Source: an uncultured Lachnospiraceae bacterium (lineage in GTDB: Bacteria > Bacillota > Clostridia > Lachnospirales > Lachnospiraceae). From it: a stretch of DNA of 10,256 nt. Below, piece after piece: positions 5,536 to 10,256 of the stretch. The translations under genes were made by a program, and so were the position numbers. A model generated the notes under the pieces. It saw only the letters and a list, made by a program, of their open reading frames with translations, was not told where the DNA came from and searched no databases. How positions within the stretch are numbered: the stretch's first letter is position 1; every line of letters starts with the position of its first letter. The stretch is from NCBI GenBank assembly GCA_958444395.1, contig CAUCOL010000032.1, positions 1 to 10,256 of the forward strand. The letters are read 5' to 3'.

Positions 5536-7023
5536 ATGAATGTAATGGCGTTTGACTTGGGTGCCAGCAGTGGAAGAGGAATCCTGGCACGATTTGACGG
5601 AACGAAGATCACCTTAGAGGAGGTACATCGTTTTCCACATAATTTCAGTGTATTAAATGGACGTGCCTATTGGAATATTATTTCCCTGATGGATGCGATG
5701 AAAGAGGGACTGCGTCTCTGCAAAGAGCCGATCGAGGGGGTTGGTTTTGATACATGGGGCGTGGATTGCGGGCTTCTGGATGCACAGGGCAATCTGCTGG
5801 GGCTGCCGGGAAGCTATCGGGACGAAGCACTGGATGAGGCAAATCGGCAGGAGGCATTGGAGCTGCTGGCGCCGGAAGGCGGTACACCACAGGAAAACCA
5901 GCAGGCAGGCGAACGATATGCATTTGAACAGACCGGCATTGCAAGTCTTGCATATAATACACTGTATAAGCTATATTATATGAAGAAACAGATGCCGGAT
6001 CAGATGAAGATTGCAGATACTGTGCTGCTGATGCCGAATCTGATCGAGTATCTTTTCTGCGGGGTAAAGCATAGTGAGTATTCGATCGCATCTACCACAC
6101 AGCTGTACAATATGAAAGAAAAACGCTGGTCAAAGGAGATCATGGCTGCCTTAGATATGGATCCTTCCTGGTTTCCAGAAGCAGACTATGCCGGAAAGGT
6201 GCTTGGCGGACTGCGCCCGGAGATCATTCGTGAAGTCGGTCATAAAGATCTGAAAGTCGTATCCGTGTCCGGGCATGATACAGCCTGTGCTGTGGCAGCA
6301 GTGCCGGCGCGGGAGAAGGAATTTACCTTCCTGTCCAGCGGGACCTGGTCACTGCTTGGGATCTCTTCCGAGAAGATGCTGGAAGGAGAGGCAGTGATCC
6401 GGGATAAGATATCCAATGAAGGAACCTGGGATGGCGGATATCGACCGACCGTAAATATCATAGGTCTGTGGATCCAGCAGGAGCTGCGTCGGAATCTGCA
6501 GAAAGCAGGACGTGACTATACCTTCCCACAGCTGGCAGAGCTGGCGGCAAAGGAGCCTTCCCTGCGCAGTTTTATCCGTCCGGACGACTTTATGCAGCCG
6601 GGGGATTATCCGGAGAAGATACGGGCATACTGTAAAGCGACAGGGCAGCCTGTGCCGGAAAGCGACGGCGAACTGGTACGCTGTGTACTGGAGAGTCTTG
6701 CGATGAAGTACCGTCAGGTATACGAGAGCTTCAAACCATATATCACCTGGGAAGAAAAGATCTATATCGTCGGTGGCGGCGTGCAGAATCAGCTGCTGAA
6801 CCAATTTACGGCAAATGCCCTGGGAATCCCGGTGATCACCGGAGCCAGCGAGGCGACAGCGGTAGGAAATGTAATGGAACAGTTGCAGGCGTTGGGCGCA
6901 TTCCACACAAGAGAAGAAAAATGTGATATACTGGATGCCTCTTTTGAAACACAGGAGGTGCTTCCGCAGGAAAAAGAAGCATGGGAAGAGGGATATGCCC
7001 GCTTTAAGAAATTATATTTATAA
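5536..7023 (+). CDS. rhaB: Rhamnulokinase (L-rhamnulose kinase, FGGY family)
   Basis: This 495-residue cytosolic enzyme should phosphorylate L-rhamnulose with ATP to L-rhamnulose 1-phosphate, the second intracellular step of rhamnose use. It matches E. coli RhaB as recalled along its whole length. The N-terminal phosphate loop is DLGASSGR (7-14). FDTWGVD (71-77) matches the substrate-side motif, HDTACAV carries the catalytic-base Asp248, SSGTWSLLG contains GTW at 269-271, and VGGGVQN (412-418) is the ATP-domain signature. Relative to the E. coli protein there is an insertion of about 11-15 residues near 112-126, rich in Gly, Gln and Glu, probably a surface loop. AAAGGA at 5521-5526 lies nine bases before the ATG. 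No rhaA, rhaD, transporter or regulator gene is in the window, so it stands alone here. Related FGGY kinases such as fuculokinase are less likely because the motifs fit RhaB best. Confidence 0.9.
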   Translation: MNVMAFDLGASSGRGILARFDGTKITLEEVHRFPHNFSVLNGRAYWNIISLMDAMKEGLRLCKEPIEGVGFDTWGVDCGLLDAQGNLLGLPGSYRDEALDEANRQEALELLAPEGGTPQENQQAGERYAFEQTGIASLAYNTLYKLYYMKKQMPDQMKIADTVLLMPNLIEYLFCGVKHSEYSIASTTQLYNMKEKRWSKEIMAALDMDPSWFPEADYAGKVLGGLRPEIIREVGHKDLKVVSVSGHDTACAVAAVPAREKEFTFLSSGTWSLLGISSEKMLEGEAVIRDKISNEGTWDGGYRPTVNIIGLWIQQELRRNLQKAGRDYTFPQLAELAAKEPSLRSFIRPDDFMQPGDYPEKIRAYCKATGQPVPESDGELVRCVLESLAMKYRQVYESFKPYITWEEKIYIVGGGVQNQLLNQFTANALGIPVITGASEATAVGNVMEQLQALGAFHTREEKCDILDASFETQEVLPQEKEAWEEGYARFKKLYL

Positions 7024-7043
7024 TAAGGTAAAAGCGTCAAAAA

Positions 7044-7064
7044 ATTTGAATTACGATTTGAATT
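7044..7064 (+). repeat. Two direct copies of ATTTGAATT, 12 bases apart
   Basis: Identical 9-mers occur at 7044-7052 and 7056-7064, spaced near one helical turn. The second contains the -35-like TTGAAT of the promoter below. The surrounding A/T-rich composition makes chance possible. A regulator site or an UP-like element is an inference. Confidence 0.4.
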
Positions 7065-7086
7065 CTCCTGACACTTTCACCATAAT
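7058..7086 (+). promoter_or_regulatory. Candidate sigma-A promoter for the M16C peptidase gene
   Basis: TTGAAT (7058-7063) and CATAAT (7081-7086) are separated by exactly 17 bases. Transcription from about 7093 would give a very short leader of roughly 16 bases, made almost wholly of the ribosome site. The gap from rhaB (7024-7108) has no terminator hairpin, so read-through is also possible. Confidence 0.55.
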
Positions 7087-7108
7087 CAGAGAAAGGTAAG
7101 GTAACTAC

Positions 7109-10069
7109 ATGGCTTCATGTATTAAGAGTTTAGAACAGGTAACGATACCGGACACATATACATTGGAAAAAGCAGAATATGTCAAAGAGGTTGACAGCTT
7201 CGCATTGCTACTGCGTCACAAACGCAGTCAGGCGCGTGTGCTTATATTCAGCAATGAGGATGATAATAAAGTATTTTCAATCGGTTTCCGTACACCGCCG
7301 AAGGATGCGACCGGTGTTCCTCATATCATTGAACATACCGTGCTGTGCGGATCGAAGCGTTTTCCGGCGAAGGATCCATTTGTAGAGCTGGTTAAGGGAT
7401 CTCTAAATACCTTTTTAAATGCGACGACGTATCCGGACAAAACCTTATATCCGGTTGCCAGTTGCAATGAGAAGGATTTTGAGAATCTGATGCATGTATA
7501 TATGGATGCCGTCTTTTATCCGAATATTTATGATAAGGAAGAGATCTTTAAGCAGGAGGGCTGGCATTATGAGCTGACTTCTCCGGAAGAACCGATCACC
7601 TATAATGGTGTCGTATACAATGAGATGAAGGGGGCATATTCTTCGGAGGAGAGCGTGCTGGAGCGTTTTCTGATGAACAGCCTTTTTCCGGATAATACGT
7701 ATGGACAGGAGTCCGGTGGAGATCCTGCCTGTATTCCGGATCTGACCTATGAGGAATATCTTGATTTTCACCGCCGTTACTATCATCCGGTGAACAGCTA
7801 TATCTATCTGTATGGTGACATGGATGTGGAGGAGCGACTGAACTGGATGGATCAGGAATATCTGAAGGATTTTCCGGCGATTGAACTTGATTCACACATT
7901 CCGTTACAGAAGCCGTTTACAGAGATGAAGAAACTGGATGTTGACTATGCAGTGTCCCAAAATGCGGACTGTACGGAAAAGACATATTATGCCTATGCAG
8001 CAGCAATGGATATTACCTTAGATCCTCGTCTGTGCAAGACATTTGATATCATTTCCTATGTATTGCTGGAGATGCCGGGTGCTGTATTGAAGCAGGCACT
8101 TCTGGATGCCGGGATCGGAAATGATGTGGACAGTGATTTCTGCGATCTGCTTCGCCAGAGCTATTTTGCCGTAACGACGAAAAACGCAAAAGCAGGACAA
8201 AAGGATGCCTTTTATCAGGTGATCCGTACGACGCTGGAGCAGCAGGTGAAGAAAGGCATGGATCGTAAGGCACTGGAAGCTGCGATCAACTGTCTGGAGT
8301 TTCGTGAGAGAGAAGCAGACTTTGGTTCTTATCCAAAGGGATTACTGTATGGGATCAAGGCAATGAATACATGGCTTTATGATGATACAAAGCCATACGA
8401 TGCACTTTGCTACGATGACTGCTATGCATTTCTGCGTGAACAGCTTTCCACAGACTATTTTGAGCAGACGATCCAGAAATATCTGCTGGATAATCCACAT
8501 GCCGTGTTGATCGAAATGTCGCCAAAGATGGGACTGGCAGCAGAGGTGGAGCAGAAAGAAAAGGACAGACTGGCAGCCTATAAAGCCACGCTGAATGAAG
8601 AACAGATCCGGCAGCTGATTCAGCAGACGAAGGATCTGAAAGCCTATCAGGAGGAGCCGACACCGAAAGAAGTACTGGAAATGATCCCGATGCTTTCCCG
8701 TGAGGATATCGACAAGAAGGTACAGCCGTTCCATAATACGGAGAGAACGCTGCAGGGAGTAAAGACAGTACATCACAATATCCAGACGAACGATATCGTT
8801 TATCTGCAGATGTATTTTGACGCAGACGATATGGAAGAATACGTACCGCAGATGAGTTTTCTGGCTACCCTGCTCGGATATATGGATACCGAGAAACGAA
8901 GCTATATGGACTTTGATACCGAAACGAATTTTTATACAGGCGGTATCTCCTCCGATGTCAGCCTGTTTTGTAAATATAACCAAAAGGATGCATACCGTCT
9001 GTTATTTGAGGTAAAGACAAAGGTACTGCAGAGTAAGGTACGTGAGGCACTGCGTCTGATCGCAGAGATGTTATTTGAAACACTCTTTACGGATGATAAG
9101 CATCTGAAGGAAGTAGTGGCAGAGACACGTTCCCGTCTGAAGGTGCGTCTGATGTCCTCCGGACACCAGGCGGCAGCGGGCAGAGCAACATCATATTTCT
9201 CTAAGACAGCCTGGCTGAATGATGCATCTGTAGGCATCGGATACTATGAGTATCTGGTGCAGTTGGATGAGCATTTTGAGGAAGAAAAGGAACGTTTGAA
9301 GAGTGGCTGCAGAGAGATTCTTCGTAAGTTGCTGCGCAAGGACAGAATACTGTTATCCTGCACCTGCAAGGAAAGCGGTGTGACTGCCGTCGAGGAAGCA
9401 TTGCCGTCTTTCATGGAGGAGCTGGAACGCTTTGAAGCAAAGCAGACAGAAGGAGCATCGGTGCTGACAGCGTATCCGCCGGTATTAGAGCAGAAGAAGG
9501 AAGGCTTTATGACACCGGCAAAGATTCAGTATGTTGCATTGGCAGGCAGTTTTGCGGAAGTGCCGGATTATAATTACGGCGCACTGCGGGTGGTTCGTCA
9601 TCTGTTGAATTATGATTATCTGTGGAATGAGGTGCGTGTCAAGGGTGGTGCCTATGGTGTATTCTGTCAGTTTACCAGAGATGAGGAGGGCTATTTTGCA
9701 TCCTACCGTGATCCGAAGCTGTCAGAGACAGTGGACATTTACCGCAGAACAGCCGATTATCTTGCACAGTACGATGCGCAGGAGCGGGAAGTAGTAAAGA
9801 CGATCATCGGAACGATCAGTGGAATGGACACCCCACTGACACCGGCCATGAAGGGACGCCGTTCGATGGGAGCCTACTTCTCAGAGATGCCGCTTGCCGT
9901 GCTGCAGCAGGAAAGAGATCAGGTGCTTGCCTGCAGTTGTGAGGATATCCGCAAGACAGCAGACGTGATCCGTGTCGTGACATCGACAGAGAATCTGTGT
10001 GTCATTGGAAATGAGCAGCATCTGGAAGAACAGAAGGAATTATTTAACGAGTTAAAACCATTATCATAA
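7109..10069 (+). CDS. M16C zinc metallopeptidase (PreP/falcilysin-like insulinase family)
   Basis: The protein has 986 residues, the usual size for single-chain M16C enzymes, which enclose and degrade short unfolded peptides. The inverted zinc motif HxxEH appears as HIIEH (72-76), with His72 and His76 as ligands and Glu75 as catalytic base. The third ligand is probably Glu172 in VYNEMKG, 96 residues after His76, close to the spacing known in PreP. The distal half-site residues are probably Arg843 and Tyr849 in RVKGGAYG, with the six-residue separation known for human PreP. A helical linker (about 470-540) starting MSPKMG and rich in Lys, Glu and Gln fits the M16C-associated region between the two halves. 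No signal peptide or membrane segment is visible, so it is likely cytosolic and may recycle peptides. AAGG at 7098-7101 lies seven bases before the ATG. era follows after 30 bases with no terminator. The physiological substrate is unknown. Confidence 0.92.
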   Translation: MASCIKSLEQVTIPDTYTLEKAEYVKEVDSFALLLRHKRSQARVLIFSNEDDNKVFSIGFRTPPKDATGVPHIIEHTVLCGSKRFPAKDPFVELVKGSLNTFLNATTYPDKTLYPVASCNEKDFENLMHVYMDAVFYPNIYDKEEIFKQEGWHYELTSPEEPITYNGVVYNEMKGAYSSEESVLERFLMNSLFPDNTYGQESGGDPACIPDLTYEEYLDFHRRYYHPVNSYIYLYGDMDVEERLNWMDQEYLKDFPAIELDSHIPLQKPFTEMKKLDVDYAVSQNADCTEKTYYAYAAAMDITLDPRLCKTFDIISYVLLEMPGAVLKQALLDAGIGNDVDSDFCDLLRQSYFAVTTKNAKAGQKDAFYQVIRTTLEQQVKKGMDRKALEAAINCLEFREREADFGSYPKGLLYGIKAMNTWLYDDTKPYDALCYDDCYAFLREQLSTDYFEQTIQKYLLDNPHAVLIEMSPKMGLAAEVEQKEKDRLAAYKATLNEEQIRQLIQQTKDLKAYQEEPTPKEVLEMIPMLSREDIDKKVQPFHNTERTLQGVKTVHHNIQTNDIVYLQMYFDADDMEEYVPQMSFLATLLGYMDTEKRSYMDFDTETNFYTGGISSDVSLFCKYNQKDAYRLLFEVKTKVLQSKVREALRLIAEMLFETLFTDDKHLKEVVAETRSRLKVRLMSSGHQAAAGRATSYFSKTAWLNDASVGIGYYEYLVQLDEHFEEEKERLKSGCREILRKLLRKDRILLSCTCKESGVTAVEEALPSFMEELERFEAKQTEGASVLTAYPPVLEQKKEGFMTPAKIQYVALAGSFAEVPDYNYGALRVVRHLLNYDYLWNEVRVKGGAYGVFCQFTRDEEGYFASYRDPKLSETVDIYRRTADYLAQYDAQEREVVKTIIGTISGMDTPLTPAMKGRRSMGAYFSEMPLAVLQQERDQVLACSCEDIRKTADVIRVVTSTENLCVIGNEQHLEEQKELFNELKPLS

Positions 10070-10090
10070 GAAGGCAGATTGCTCGGAAAT

Positions 10091-10094
10091 GAGG
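10091..10094 (+). promoter_or_regulatory. Shine-Dalgarno for era
   Basis: GAGG ends five bases before ATG 10100. The ATG at 10089 runs only four codons before TGA and is not a gene start. No promoter or terminator is seen in 10070-10090, which suggests co-transcription with the peptidase gene. Confidence 0.7.
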
Positions 10095-10099
10095 TTAGA

Positions 10100-10256
10100 A
10101 TGAAGAATTTTAAATCAGGCTTTGTCACATTGATAGGAAGGCCAAACGTAGGTAAGTCAACACTGATGAATCAGCTGATCGGTCAGAAGATTGCGATCAC
10201 ATCGAATAAGCCACAGACGACACGGAACAGAATACAGACGGTCTATACCTGCAAAG
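10100..10256 (+). CDS. era: GTPase Era, N-terminal part (runs off the right edge)
   Basis: Only the first 52 residues are present. Era is an essential GTP-binding protein that binds the 3' end of 16S rRNA and assists maturation of the 30S subunit. The start [21 protein letters not shown] holds the P-loop, with GRPNVGKS at 13-20. The switch I region follows as KPQTTRNRI (37-45), highly typical of Era rather than of Der, Obg or MnmE. The G3 and G4 motifs and the KH RNA-binding domain would lie beyond the window. Confidence 0.95.
   Translation, partial: MKNFKSGFVTLIGRPNVGKSTLMNQLIGQKIAITSNKPQTTRNRIQTVYTCK

Overview
The window reads as a chromosomal segment of an anaerobic Firmicute, most likely a Lachnospiraceae-type Clostridium relative. 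This is inferred from the moderate base composition, the AGGAGG-like ribosome sites a few bases before ATG, the gene products, and the order M16C peptidase then era. No species can be named from sequence reading alone. Every gene found lies on the + strand, and there is no sign of a mobile element, phage, tRNA, rRNA or CRISPR array.

Layout. Bases 2-256 are the 3' end of trpA, closed by a strong intrinsic terminator at 337-375. An extended -10 promoter (394-402) and a leader with a small hairpin (468-488) then lead into a three-gene cyclic-di-GMP unit. It holds a membrane PAS-GGDEF diguanylate cyclase (502-1539), a 7TM protein with degenerate GGDEF and degenerate EAL domains (1609-3525), and a second 7TM protein with a degenerate GGDEF but a complete EAL active site (3534-5456). 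The last two are tandem paralogues whose landmark residues fall at identical numbers from residue 121 to 614. A 79-bp gap with a perfect 14-bp palindrome precedes rhaB (rhamnulokinase, 5536-7023). An 85-bp gap with a good promoter and a 9-bp direct repeat precedes a 986-residue M16C (PreP/falcilysin-type) zinc peptidase (7109-10069). The window ends in the first 52 codons of era (from 10100).

How the genes work together. The cyclase would make c-di-GMP and the third gene's EAL domain would degrade it. The middle protein keeps the scaffold but has lost key metal-site residues, so it looks like a receptor, partner or regulator rather than an enzyme. With seven membrane segments on each paralogue, the unit could link a membrane signal to local c-di-GMP turnover. 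rhaB is a lone catabolic kinase with no rhaA or rhaD in view. The M16C peptidase and era are housekeeping genes that may share a transcript.

The most notable item is the gap-free active/inactive 7TM-GGDEF-EAL pair next to a cyclase that lacks the RxxD inhibitory site. The families are known; the arrangement may be worth describing. No wholly novel system is evident.
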